Shown here: in pieces, positions 15,482 to 22,324 of the stretch
How the letters are laid out: every line of letters starts with the position of its first letter
How positions within the stretch are numbered: the first letter of the stretch is position 1
NCBI GenBank assembly: GCA_963640685.1
Contig: CAVIAA010000026.1
Location: 1-29,513, forward strand
Length of the DNA stretch: 29,513 nt
From: SFEL01 sp963640685
Lineage (GTDB): Bacteria; Bacillota; Clostridia; Christensenellales; CAG-138
Reading direction: 5' to 3'
Translations under genes and position numbers: made by a program
Notes under the pieces: model-generated
What the model was told of the DNA's origin: nothing
The model's database searches: none
The model's input: the letters and a program-made list of their open reading frames with translations, nothing else

Positions 15482-16545
15482 CTTGAACCCTCCATCTTTC
15501 TGGTGAGGGCGTAAAGGATCATGCCGTTGGAAACGATTATCCTTATGACCTCGCTCATGTCGGTATGGATCATGGAATTCATTACGGTAGGCGTCATGGT
15601 GACTATGCCCTGGAAGAGGAAGGTGCCGAGGATTACGTTGGGTATGGACGCCTTATTGACAGAGGCACCGCCTATAAGTATCGCGGAGACGGCGGGCAGC
15701 GCCATATAGAAGGGCGCCATGTAGAGCTGAATGAAGCCGAAGCCCTGCTCGTACATGAGTATGCCTACCGCCGCGAGCCAGGTAGACATGACGACGGAGA
15801 GTGTGCGCATCTTGTTGATGTTTACGCCGGCTGCCCTTGCAAAGGAGGGGTTGGAGCCGACGGCGGTCATCGCCGTGCCGGTCTTGGTATGCAGAAACGC
15901 CCACATGAGGAACGCCAGCAGCGCAAAGACCAGCAGCGAGCCGGTGGGTATGGACAGATTGCCGATGTTTATCTGCAGGAAGTTCGCGAGCGCCTTGTCG
16001 TAGAACCCCTCGAGGGAGATGGTGGTACGAAGGCCCTTGCCCGCAAGACCCCATACCATTGTAGGGCTCTTATACGGCAGCAGCAGCCACATCATGCACA
16101 TGAAGGAGACGGAGGAGAAGCCGACGTAGGTCGCTATCATCATCTCGCCGCCCTTTATGTTGTTGAGCAGCCAGCCGTACCCGCCGCCGAAGAGCAGCGC
16201 GAACGGGGTCGCGATTACGACCGCCATAAGGAAGCTCATAGGGCCGGTAAAGCCGAGCTCGATGGAGAGGGTCGCGCCGAGCAGGCCGGATATTATGCCG
16301 AGCGGCAGGCCGAAGTTCAGCCCGCAGCCGGAGTGTATCATAGGCACCATTGCAAGCACCAGCACCGCGTTCCAGCTGAAGCGGTTTATGGTGTTGGTTA
16401 TCTGGGTGAAGAAATCCGCACCCACAAAGGGCGCCATAATGAACATGAGCAGCAGGAAGCCGGCGATTATCAGCCTTGGAAGGCCAAAGCTGCGGATAAG
16501 CTCCTGAAGCCTGTTCTTCTTGTTTTCGGTTACAGCTTTTTCCAT
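15478..16545 (-). CDS. ABC transporter permease (BPD_transp_2 type), first of two
   Basis: A 355-residue permease of the same family as its downstream partner. Hydrophobic helices fill most of the length after a 25-residue cytoplasmic start; the family loop LIGGASVNKASIPNVILGTFLFQ lies near residue 290. GHCGLNFGLPLG-like sequence after the second helix (GCGLNFGLPLGIISG) is typical of BMP/ribose-type permeases. AGGAGG precedes the ATG by 6 bases, and the ATPase gene ends 9 bases upstream. With the other permease, the double ATPase and the lipoprotein it makes a complete importer. Confidence 0.92.
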   Translation of the reverse strand: MEKAVTENKKNRLQELIRSFGLPRLIIAGFLLLMFIMAPFVGADFFTQITNTINRFSWNAVLVLAMVPMIHSGCGLNFGLPLGIISGLLGATLSIELGFTGPMSFLMAVVIATPFALLFGGGYGWLLNNIKGGEMMIATYVGFSSVSFMCMMWLLLPYKSPTMVWGLAGKGLRTTISLEGFYDKALANFLQINIGNLSIPTGSLLVFALLAFLMWAFLHTKTGTAMTAVGSNPSFARAAGVNINKMRTLSVVMSTWLAAVGILMYEQGFGFIQLYMAPFYMALPAVSAILIGGASVNKASIPNVILGTFLFQGIVTMTPTVMNSMIHTDMSEVIRIIVSNGMILYALTRKMEGSR

Positions 16546-16554
16546 TGTGTCCTC

Positions 16555-18144
16555 CTACTTTACCTGACTTACCATCAGCATGCCGAAGTCCTCGGAGGAG
16601 CGGGTCGCTGGCAGTATGCCGGAGATCCTGCCGCCGGAGACTATGGCTATCCTGTCGCAGGTGCTGCGAAGCTCCTCCAGCTCGGAGGAGACCATTACAA
16701 CGGTAACGCCCTTTTCGCGGTTGAGCCTCTTGAGCGCTTCAAGCACCAGCGACTTTGCGCCGACGTCTATGCCGCGGGTGGGCTCGGAAACGAAGAGGAA
16801 CTTCGGCTCCAGCGCAAATGCCTTTGCGAGACAGACCTTCTGCTGGTTGCCGCCGGAAAGCTCCTTTGCCTTCTGCAGCGAGCTCGTGCACTTTATGGAA
16901 AGCTCGTCGATGTATTTCATCGTTATGTCGTGTATGGCCTTTTCGTCGCGCCACTTTATAAGGCCGCCGAGGTAGAACTTGAGGAACTTGTCCTGTACCT
17001 GCATCGCGGGGAAGGCGATGTTCCACTCCAGCGTTTCATCCAGCAGCAGGCCGACGCCGCGGCGATCCTCCGAAACGAAGGCGATGTTGGCATCGAGGCA
17101 CTTCCTCGGGCTGTTCAGCTCTATGGGCTTGCCGTCGAACTCGACGGTTCCGCCGGCTTCATACAGTCCCATTATGCCGTTCGGTATGCCGAGCTTGCCC
17201 TGCCCTGCAAGGCCGCCTATGCCGAGTATCTCGCCCTCACGAACGTCAAGGCTGACGTTGCGGACTATTTCGCCCGGCATATCCACCCAGAGGTTCTTTA
17301 TGGAGAGCATCGTGCGCGCAGAGCTGTCGTCGTTGATGGAGGAATTTTCCACCGCGGCGATGTTCCTGCCGACCATCCAGCGGGTGATATCCTGAACCGA
17401 GGTCTCGGAGGAGGGCACATCGCGGACTGTATAGCCGTCGCGCATGACCATTACGCGGTCGCATACGGAAAGCACCTCGTGCAGCCTGTGGGTTATGAAG
17501 ATGACAGCGATGCCGCGCTTGGACATTCCGCGTATTGAATCGAGCAGCGCCTCGGCCTCCTTTTCGGTCAGCACGGCGGTGGGCTCGTCCAGTATGAGCA
17601 GCTTGAGCTGCTCCTTGCTCAGCTCGCGGGCTATCTCGGTGAACTGCTTATGGCCGACCGGCATCTCGCTTATGACCATCTGCGGGTCGATATGAACGCC
17701 CATCTTGTCAATGGCCGCCTCGGCGCGCCCGGTCATTTCGTTGTAGTCTATGGTATTGAGTCTGTCGCCGAAAATTTCGGAAATGACGTTCTTCTTCTTT
17801 GGTTCTCTGTTTAAAAGTATGTTTTCGGAGGCGGTGAAGCCGGGTATCAGGGAGAATTCCTGATGCACCATACCGATGCCCGCTTTGAGGGCGTCGAAGG
17901 GATCGTTAAAGACGACTTTTTCGCCGTTTATGAGGACGTCTCCCTCATATCCGCCGGTTTCCCTGATAACGTCCATACCGAAGAGGATCTTCATCAGGGT
18001 ACTCTTGCCCGCTCCGTTTTCGCCGCAAAGCCCCAGCACCTCGCCCTCGTGCAGAGTCAGGTTGATATCGGTAAGCACCTGATTGCCAAAGAAGGCCTTC
18101 TTGATATTTCGCATCTCCAGAAGCGGAGAACTGTTGTTTGCCAT
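16555..18144 (-). CDS. ABC transporter ATP-binding protein with two nucleotide-binding domains
   Basis: A 529-residue fused double ATPase of the sugar/nucleoside importer type. Domain 1 has Walker A GENGAGKST (41-49) and Walker B LLILDEPTAV, but its signature is degenerate (FTEIARELS). Domain 2 has a degenerate Walker A (GLAGQGKLGI) and an intact signature LSGGNQQKV, while its Walker B reads FLFVSEPTRG, with Ser for the usual Asp. Hydrolysis is therefore probably at one composite site, as is common in this family. The start at 18144 is chosen for its fit to the family and a GGGGTG site; the frame extends further upstream without homology. It lies between the lipoprotein gene, separated by a hairpin, and the permeases. 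Confidence 0.93.
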   Translation of the reverse strand: MANNSSPLLEMRNIKKAFFGNQVLTDINLTLHEGEVLGLCGENGAGKSTLMKILFGMDVIRETGGYEGDVLINGEKVVFNDPFDALKAGIGMVHQEFSLIPGFTASENILLNREPKKKNVISEIFGDRLNTIDYNEMTGRAEAAIDKMGVHIDPQMVISEMPVGHKQFTEIARELSKEQLKLLILDEPTAVLTEKEAEALLDSIRGMSKRGIAVIFITHRLHEVLSVCDRVMVMRDGYTVRDVPSSETSVQDITRWMVGRNIAAVENSSINDDSSARTMLSIKNLWVDMPGEIVRNVSLDVREGEILGIGGLAGQGKLGIPNGIMGLYEAGGTVEFDGKPIELNSPRKCLDANIAFVSEDRRGVGLLLDETLEWNIAFPAMQVQDKFLKFYLGGLIKWRDEKAIHDITMKYIDELSIKCTSSLQKAKELSGGNQQKVCLAKAFALEPKFLFVSEPTRGIDVGAKSLVLEALKRLNREKGVTVVMVSSELEELRSTCDRIAIVSGGRISGILPATRSSEDFGMLMVSQVK

Positions 18145-18216
18145 ATAAACACCCCAAATACAAAAATAACGGGGGGAGGGATAAACCTCCCCCTGAAATC
18201 CAAGCAACTTATGCTG

Positions 18217-18232
18217 CGCCGCCAAAGCGGCG
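18217..18232 (-). promoter_or_regulatory. intercistronic hairpin between lipoprotein and ATPase genes
   Basis: CGCCGC (18217-18222) and GCGGCG (18227-18232) with loop CAAA form a GC-only stem six bases after the lipoprotein stop, without a T run. Such hairpins commonly protect the 3' end of an abundant binding-protein mRNA or reduce read-through. Confidence 0.5.
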
Positions 18233-18237
18233 GGCGA

Positions 18238-19506
18238 TTACTTGATGGTGAAGTACTTCTCGGGAACCTCAATCTTGGTGGAGCCCATGTAGTAGCCGGG
18301 ATTGCCCATGATGTAGGTATCCTGATATACCAGGAAGGTATTGTCGGCCTTTACGCCGGTGTCGGCATTGGTGTAGTTGGAGCCGTTCCACTCAGCGCCG
18401 GGGGAGAACTCGCCGTAAGCCTTGGCGATATCGTCGATGTCGCACAGCTCGCTTACGCCGGTGATTACGTTGTACGCATGCTGAGCAAGGCCGGCGGATA
18501 CGGTGTAGCCGTAGGAGTATGCCCAGGTGCCGAAGCGGCCAGCGCCGCCCTTTTCAACAACGGCAGCCTCAACCTTGGCCAGGATCTTTTCAAAGTCGCC
18601 GGCCTCGGCGGTCAGGTCAATGCCCAGTGCTCCGGGATAGCCCATGAGCGGGGAGGGCAGGTCAGCCTCGATGAAGTATCCGCCGTACTCGAGGAGCTGC
18701 TTGAGCAGCGGCTCGGTGTGCGCGTCGTTGGTGCAGAAGTAAGCAGCCTTCTGGCCATACTTCTCGACCCACTCGGGAACCTTCTCAAGGATGTAAGCCT
18801 GTGCGCCGGCAACGCCAACGTCAGAGGTGGGATCCGGAGCGGTCTCGAGAACGAAGTTCATGCCGAACTCCTCACAAGCGGCCTGCATGATAGCAACGCG
18901 GCGGCTCATGGTCTCGTATGCCATGTGGCGGGGGAAGGAGATATGAACGAAGGTGTCGCAGCCCAGCTCGTGAGCGGTGCGGATGATCAGATATCCGCGG
19001 GCGACGAAGTCGTTGTTGCAGACGAGGTCGGCAGCGCTGCCGATCTCGGGCAGGTCTTCATGGGACTCACCGGCGAGGCAGAGGATATCGGGGCGCTTTT
19101 CCTTGATCTGACGGAAAGCCTCGGTGGTTCCGGGAACAGCCTGGTTCACGATGATGGCCTTCATATCGGGATCATCGGAAAGGTTTACGATGGTCTGGAT
19201 GGTGGTCTCCAGCTCCTCGGTGAAGTTGTCGGGGTAGATAGCGAGAACTACGTTCTCCTCGCCGTACTTGGCCTGGAAGGCCTCAGCACCGCGCCTATCG
19301 TCCTCGGACTGGGAGACGGAGCCGGTTACGATACCGATCTTGAAATTCTCGGGAACGTCGACAGCCGCGGTCTCTTCCGCTGCGGTCTCTTCGGTTGCGG
19401 TTTCCTCGGTCGCGGTCTCTTCAACCACGGCGCCTTCGTTGCTGCTGCAGGCAGTAACGGCGAAGGCCATAACGAGTACGAGCAACATGCTTATAATCCT
19501 TTTCAT
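18238..19506 (-). CDS. substrate-binding lipoprotein, DUF3798-like
   Basis: A 422-residue extracytoplasmic binding protein. A signal peptide ends in the lipobox VTAC with Cys20 as the lipid-modified residue. A linker of four EETA(T/A) repeats follows, then a two-lobed periplasmic-binding fold starting NFKIGIVTGSVSQSEDDRRG. Recognisable segments include the strand AIIVNQAVPGTTEAF, the SFPRHMAYETMSRR loop, and FCTNDAHTEPLLKQLLEYGG, where classical sugar-binding proteins bind ligand. I assign it to DUF3798 from memory of the family; the ligand of that family is not known. It is first in the operon, with promoter and AGGAGG. Isoleucine is almost always ATC here, unlike its neighbours, consistent with high expression. 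Confidence 0.88.
   Translation of the reverse strand: MKRIISMLLVLVMAFAVTACSSNEGAVVEETATEETATEETAAEETAAVDVPENFKIGIVTGSVSQSEDDRRGAEAFQAKYGEENVVLAIYPDNFTEELETTIQTIVNLSDDPDMKAIIVNQAVPGTTEAFRQIKEKRPDILCLAGESHEDLPEIGSAADLVCNNDFVARGYLIIRTAHELGCDTFVHISFPRHMAYETMSRRVAIMQAACEEFGMNFVLETAPDPTSDVGVAGAQAYILEKVPEWVEKYGQKAAYFCTNDAHTEPLLKQLLEYGGYFIEADLPSPLMGYPGALGIDLTAEAGDFEKILAKVEAAVVEKGGAGRFGTWAYSYGYTVSAGLAQHAYNVITGVSELCDIDDIAKAYGEFSPGAEWNGSNYTNADTGVKADNTFLVYQDTYIMGNPGYYMGSTKIEVPEKYFTIK
19363..19422 (-). repeat. four 15-base tandem repeats encoding EETA(T/A)
   Basis: Four imperfect copies of GAAGAGACCGCGACC lie end to end within the linker that ties the lipoprotein domain to its lipid anchor. Copy number could vary among strains and change tether length. 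Confidence 0.75.
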
Positions 19507-19537
19507 ACAAACCTCCTGTCAGGATTTTTATACATAC

Positions 19538-19565
19538 ATGATATCATTTAAACGCAATAAGTCAA
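19538..19565 (-). promoter_or_regulatory. promoter of the ABC transporter operon
   Basis: On the minus strand TTGACT (19560-19565), 16-base spacer, TATCAT (19538-19543), about 32 bases upstream of the lipoprotein ATG, which has AGGAGG. Confidence 0.6.
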
Positions 19566-19848
19566 TCTTTTTTTACATTTTTGCCGCAAAACCCTGCGGG
19601 CGGAGCATATTCGGAGCCGCTGCGCCACAAAAGGCGGCAAAGCCCGTATAAAACAGCTGCGGGGCAAAAACGGGCGCAAAATTGAGGTTTTTTTATCATT
19701 CAAGGCGCCGGCTGAGGCGTCCCCGCCCGCCAAACGGCGGGAAGAGGGCGGGGAAACACGGTTAATTATTTACATAAACGGAAAAATATATTAACATCCC
19801 TGCTTTCGTGTATACAGGGGTACACGGATAAAGGGGTCGTTGATTTGT
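19566..19848. other. non-coding, hairpin-rich gap
   Basis: No credible gene between the ABC operon promoter and the deacylase terminator. It holds GC-rich dyads, notably CCCGCC-AAAC-GGCGGG near 19725-19740 nested with CCCCGCCC/GGGCGGGG (19721-19753), and an AT-rich stretch at about 19760-19795. The dyads compete with each other. No transposase remnant or tRNA was seen. Confidence 0.5.
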
Positions 19849-19884
19849 AAAAAAACCCCCGCGCAGCGCGAGCCGGCGGGGGTT
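19849..19884 (-). terminator. terminator of the prolyl-tRNA deacylase gene
   Basis: AACCCCCGC (19854-19862) pairs with GCGGGGGTT (19876-19884); on the minus strand seven T follow. Confidence 0.85.
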
Positions 19885-19922
19885 AAAGGGTTGCGGTTTA
19901 TTCAGTCTGAGGTATGGGCGGC

Positions 19923-20438
19923 TTATTCGGCGGCCTGTTCGCCGTCGCCGATATCGAGGAACTTGATCTCGTTGCCGCAGGCGCGAACGAACTTTATGAG
20001 GTCATAGCGGTGCATGGCGACGGACGCATCGCTCGTGAGCGGGTGGCAGCAGACCATTTCGTCGCGCAGTATGTCCTTATCCACGACCAGCAGAGTCTTG
20101 TGCTCCTTGTCGTTCATCAGCGCAAGGGGGGTAACGGCGCCGGAAACCACGCCGAGGTTTTCCTCAAGCATTTCGTCCGTGCAGAAGCTGAGGCGGGAAA
20201 CGCCGAGCTTGCGGCTGACCTCCGAGGTCTTGAATTTCTTATCCGCCCGAATGATTATAATGTAGAAATTGGTTTCGGAATGGTCGCAGGCGTAGATGTT
20301 CTTGAAGTGCTTTGCGCCAACGTCCGCACCGATGCCCTCGCAGTCCTCCATCGTCTTCGCCAATGGGTGCTCGTAGTAGTAGTATTTGATGCCGAGCTCA
20401 TCGAGCTTTTGCAGGGCGGGCTTTGCTGCTTCTCTCAT
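19923..20438 (-). CDS. prdX: prolyl-tRNA deacylase (PrdX/ProX, YbaK-like editing domain)
   Basis: A 171-residue free-standing editing domain that hydrolyses mischarged Ala-tRNA-Pro (or related) in trans. Family features are YYYYEHPLAKTMEDC near the N-terminus, the conserved lysine in GAKHFKNIYAC (about residue 46), and the VVSGAVTPLALMND loop in the middle, followed by the hydrophobic core TLLVVDKDI. The full length of the family is present. The ATG has AAAGGAG upstream, slightly far at 11 bases. It has its own promoter and terminator and diverges from the RimK-like gene. The function is supported by family membership; which amino acid is edited cannot be read from the sequence. Confidence 0.92.
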   Translation of the reverse strand: MREAAKPALQKLDELGIKYYYYEHPLAKTMEDCEGIGADVGAKHFKNIYACDHSETNFYIIIIRADKKFKTSEVSRKLGVSRLSFCTDEMLEENLGVVSGAVTPLALMNDKEHKTLLVVDKDILRDEMVCCHPLTSDASVAMHRYDLIKFVRACGNEIKFLDIGDGEQAAE

Positions 20439-20502
20439 GGTTTGGTTTCTCCTTTCGTATATAAAAAAGCTTTATAGCAAAAAACACATATCGGCTTTGA
20501 CT

Positions 20503-20531
20503 ATTCTACCACAATAACGCCGCCTTTGCAA
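20503..20531 (-). promoter_or_regulatory. promoter of the prolyl-tRNA deacylase gene
   Basis: On the minus strand TTGCAA (20526-20531), 17 bases, TAGAAT (20503-20508). Confidence 0.6.
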
Positions 20532-20565
20532 TCGTATGCGCGGCTATTTTTTGCGGCGCGCCGCC

Positions 20566-20595
20566 TTGTAAAGAGCGGGGGAGCTGTGGTATCCT
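20566..20595 (+). promoter_or_regulatory. promoter of the ATP-grasp gene
   Basis: TTGTAA (20566-20571), 18 bases, TATCCT (20590-20595), about 50 bases before the start. A moderate match. Confidence 0.4.
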
Positions 20596-20645
20596 TTTTT
20601 TATGCTTTTTGTGCGTCTATGCCAGGGAGAGGAGCAGGATAAAAA

Positions 20646-21518
20646 ATGAAAAAAGGACTGCTTATAACCAACGGCTTCGTTGAGGAGCAGAGCTTTCGGG
20701 GGCTGGAGGCGTCGCTGCTGAGCGCCGCAGAGCGGGAGGGACTTCCGCTGGAGCGGGCGGGTAACGACGAGCTGCCCTTTGACATCGCAACCGGCAGGGC
20801 GCTGTTTGACCTTTCGCGGTATTCCTTCTGTATACTATGGGACAAGGACCTGCCGCTCGGGCGAATGCTGCAGAAAAACGGCGTTCGGGTGTTCAACCGG
20901 CCGGAGGCTGTCGCCCTCTGCGACGACAAGGGGCTTACGCACGAGGCGCTCTGCGGCAGGCTGCCAATGCCAAGGACTATTCAGGTCCCGCAGACGTACA
21001 GATACGTTGGCTACGGGGAAATGCGCTTTGTGGACGCGGCGGTCAAATACCTCGGGCTGCCGATGATAATAAAGGAATGCCGTGGCTCCTTCGGCAAGCA
21101 GGTATACCTTGCGGAAACGGCGGAGCAGGCAAGGGAGATAATACGCGCCCACGAGGCGGTGCCGATGATAATGCAGCAGGCGATAAGCGAGAGCTTCGGG
21201 CGGGACATACGGCTGTACGTCGTCGGCGGCAGGGTGAGCGGCGCGATGCGGCGCAGCAACGGAGGCGACTTCCGTGCCAACATTGCAAACGGCGGAACGG
21301 CAGAGGCGTATTCCCCGACTGCGGAGGAGAGCCGGCTTGCGCTCAGCGCAGCGTCGCTGCTTGGGCTGGATTTCGGCGGGGTGGACATGCTGCTCTCGAG
21401 CGCCGGGCCGCTCATATGCGAGGTAAACTCAAACGCGCACTTTGCCGGAATGGAAAAATGCACCGGCGCGGACATAGCCGGCGATATAATGCGCCACATC
21501 AGGGCGCGGATAAGCTGA
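20646..21518 (+). CDS. RimK-like ATP-grasp ligase
   Basis: A 290-residue ATP-grasp protein of the RimK type, which joins an amino acid (often glutamate) to a carboxyl group of a protein, peptide or small molecule with ATP. The N-terminal pre-ATP-grasp domain contains FCILWDKDLPLGRMLQ and GVRVFNRPEAVALCDDK, the usual entry to the ATP-binding domain. The ATP-binding lysine is in MIIKECRGSFGKQVYL, the adenine-binding segment near MIMQQAIS, then GRDIRLYVVGGRVSGAMRR, and the metal-binding ICEVNSNAHFAGME near the C-terminus. The ATG follows AGGAGCAGG. Sixteen bases separate it from a downstream gene of unknown function, so the two probably work together. The substrate is not evident. Confidence 0.88.
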   Translation: MKKGLLITNGFVEEQSFRGLEASLLSAAEREGLPLERAGNDELPFDIATGRALFDLSRYSFCILWDKDLPLGRMLQKNGVRVFNRPEAVALCDDKGLTHEALCGRLPMPRTIQVPQTYRYVGYGEMRFVDAAVKYLGLPMIIKECRGSFGKQVYLAETAEQAREIIRAHEAVPMIMQQAISESFGRDIRLYVVGGRVSGAMRRSNGGDFRANIANGGTAEAYSPTAEESRLALSAASLLGLDFGGVDMLLSSAGPLICEVNSNAHFAGMEKCTGADIAGDIMRHIRARIS

Positions 21519-21534
21519 ACGGGAGGAAAGCGAG

Positions 21535-22155
21535 ATGGACAGGACGATAGAGATAGCCAAATGGCTATACGACAACAACGACGAGTTCAGGAACCTCAAG
21601 ACCGAGGAGGCGTTTTATCTTTTAAATGGCGTAATGGCCATGGCCAAGATATTTTTGTATGCAAACGGGCAGGGCGGGCTTATTCAGCAGCCGATGACGG
21701 TATGCCGCGCGGGGGTCGCGCTGCCCTGCCTGAGCGAGCGGAGGGCGGAGCTTTACGCCGCAAAGCCGGATTTCACCGGCGACGAGCTGCACAGCCTTAA
21801 GACCGTTTTGCGCCGCTTTTCCTATTGCGACCCGGCGGGCATAATGGAGGGGCTTATGGCGGCAGAGCCGTTTAAGGCGCACGCAGGAGCAAAAGCGCCG
21901 GTCGAAATAGACATGGCGGACATACCCGAGCCGTTTTTGAAGTCCATGCGTATGATAAAGGAGCAGTTCCGCAGCTATGCGTTTGAATACGGCGTTATAA
22001 AGGTGAACGGCAGGAATTTCCTGACGGAGAAGGGCTTTGAGCTGCTGCCGGGAGAGTATGACGAGATAAGCCGCGCAATGAAGGAGGAAATGCTGGAAAA
22101 CGACAGGATGTACAGGATATCCAGAGACAAGAGCGGCAATCTGTACCTATGGTAG
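21535..22155 (+). CDS. hypothetical protein, partner of the ATP-grasp ligase
   Basis: A 206-residue protein that I do not recognise with confidence. It is soluble, without signal peptide or membrane helix. The N-terminal third (IAKWLYDNNDEFRNLKTEEA, then a hydrophobic helix LNGVMAMAKIFLYANG) faintly resembles the Panacea/SocA-like arrangement of phage and toxin-antitoxin proteins, but key residues of that family are not clear. The C-terminal half is helical and charged, ending with SGNLYLW. GGAGG precedes the ATG at about 8 bases. It is immediately downstream of the RimK-like gene on the same strand, suggesting it is a substrate, adaptor or co-regulated protein of the ligase; this is inference. 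Confidence 0.75.
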   Translation: MDRTIEIAKWLYDNNDEFRNLKTEEAFYLLNGVMAMAKIFLYANGQGGLIQQPMTVCRAGVALPCLSERRAELYAAKPDFTGDELHSLKTVLRRFSYCDPAGIMEGLMAAEPFKAHAGAKAPVEIDMADIPEPFLKSMRMIKEQFRSYAFEYGVIKVNGRNFLTEKGFELLPGEYDEISRAMKEEMLENDRMYRISRDKSGNLYLW

Positions 22156-22235
22156 CCGGGCGGAGGACAAAAAGCAGTTAAGGTTTTTGAAGTAAAGAAA
22201 ATCTCCGTTTCCGCTAAAAAATGTTAAAAACAGAC

Positions 22236-22264
22236 TTGGCAAGAGCAGCACCGTGCTTTATAAT
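22236..22264 (+). promoter_or_regulatory. strong promoter of the DUF1576-like gene
   Basis: TTGGCA (22236-22241), 17 bases, TATAAT (22259-22264), about 60 bases upstream of the start codon. The spacer and initial transcript carry an inverted repeat (22244-22287). Confidence 0.75.
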
Positions 22265-22287
22265 GAAAAAATAAGGAACGTGCTGCT
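22244..22287. repeat. inverted repeat around the -10 element
   Basis: AGCAGCAC (22244-22251) and GTGCTGCT (22280-22287) are exact 8-base complements flanking the -10 element and start site. This is a reasonable operator for a dimeric or looping repressor. The right half-site also lies in the mRNA leader. Confidence 0.4.
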
Positions 22288-22324
22288 TTTATAAACCCTG
22301 CTTTTAACATTTCCCGGAGGACAG

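Noticed and set aside
15565..17538. 657-codon open frame on the plus strand across the permease and ATPase genes
   Set aside because: It is an antisense shadow of GC-rich coding DNA; its translation is low-complexity and rich in Arg, Gly and His, it has no ribosome site, and the minus-strand genes match known families throughout.
17863..19551. 562-codon open frame on the plus strand over the binding lipoprotein gene
   Set aside because: It is the complement-frame shadow of a gene with strong codon bias; Gly/Leu/Val repeats in it come from that bias and no start signal is present.
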